The translations under genes and the position numbers were made by a program. Positions 45,955-45,981 of a DNA stretch of 45,981 nucleotides are shown piece by piece (within the stretch, counting starts at the first letter, position 1; each line of letters opens with the position of its first letter). Below the pieces are notes generated by a model, which saw nothing but the letters and a program-made list of their open reading frames with translations, was not told where the DNA came from and made no database searches. The stretch is from Helicobacter heilmannii (GTDB taxonomy: Bacteria > Campylobacterota > Campylobacteria > Campylobacterales > Helicobacteraceae), in assembly GCF_001283065.1 (NCBI RefSeq), contig NZ_CDMK01000001.1:339474-385454 (forward strand), given 5' to 3'.

Positions 45955-45981
45955 ATCCTAGTTCCCGAGCGCATGTGCAAG

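Overview
The window comes from a gastric, non-pylori Helicobacter. Most housekeeping genes resemble H. pylori genes, often in the same local order: csd4 beside an HP1076-like gene, magIII then hemE, hisS-asd, prfA-rpsT divergent from glmM-lspA, mtaB with an FtsH-like gene and bioV, and ftsY-radA. Other lineage signs are a Helicobacter-type outer membrane protein, GTG/TTG starts and extended TATAAT -10 boxes without clear -35 boxes. The blocks are joined in an order I do not associate with H. pylori, so the genome looks rearranged. These comparisons are from memory; no search was run.

Layout. (1) 93-4741, minus strand: a decayed, tightly packed structural cassette that looks phage-derived. It has a possible head-tail connector remnant and a tail-fibre-like pseudogene carrying a seven-copy 11-residue repeat. 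(2) 4752-8957: HP1076-like flagellar co-chaperone, csd4, magIII, hemE and an outer membrane protein. (3) 9122-11492: tRNA-Asn, a type II NADH dehydrogenase-like flavoprotein and a zinc secondary-alcohol dehydrogenase. (4) 11588-21519: accessory island with a two-gene DUF262 defence-like operon, a frameshifted tnpB element inserted in older debris, a methyltransferase with a TdeIII-family nuclease gene broken near its 5' end, and another decayed gene. (5) 21744-29339: hisS-asd, a DUF2147 protein, a YhcH/DUF386 protein, fabD, prfA, rpsT, glmM, lspA and tRNA-Val. (6) 29357-39656: a small hypothetical gene, then MscS-like channel, mtaB, FtsH-like ATPase and bioV, followed by a chemoreceptor, a lipoprotein, ftsY and radA. 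(7) 39750-45144: second restriction island with an orphan truncated HsdS, a D12-methyltransferase fragment and an apparently complete AlwI-type IIS restriction-modification operon (one nuclease, two D12 adenine methyltransferases). (8) 45211-45981: non-coding DNA ending in three hairpins.

How it fits together. The core genes serve wall shape (csd4, glmM), membrane and secretion (lspA, ftsY), translation (prfA, rpsT, hisS, mtaB), haem, biotin and fatty-acid synthesis (hemE, bioV, fabD), and repair (magIII, radA). Between them lie at least three DNA-targeting systems, one probably intact (AlwI-like), one plausible (DUF262 pair) and one broken (TdeIII-like), next to phage and transposon debris. 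The best candidates for under-described biology are the DUF262 pair, the FtsH-like ATPase that has lost its protease zinc site, and the repeat-bearing tail-fibre remnant.
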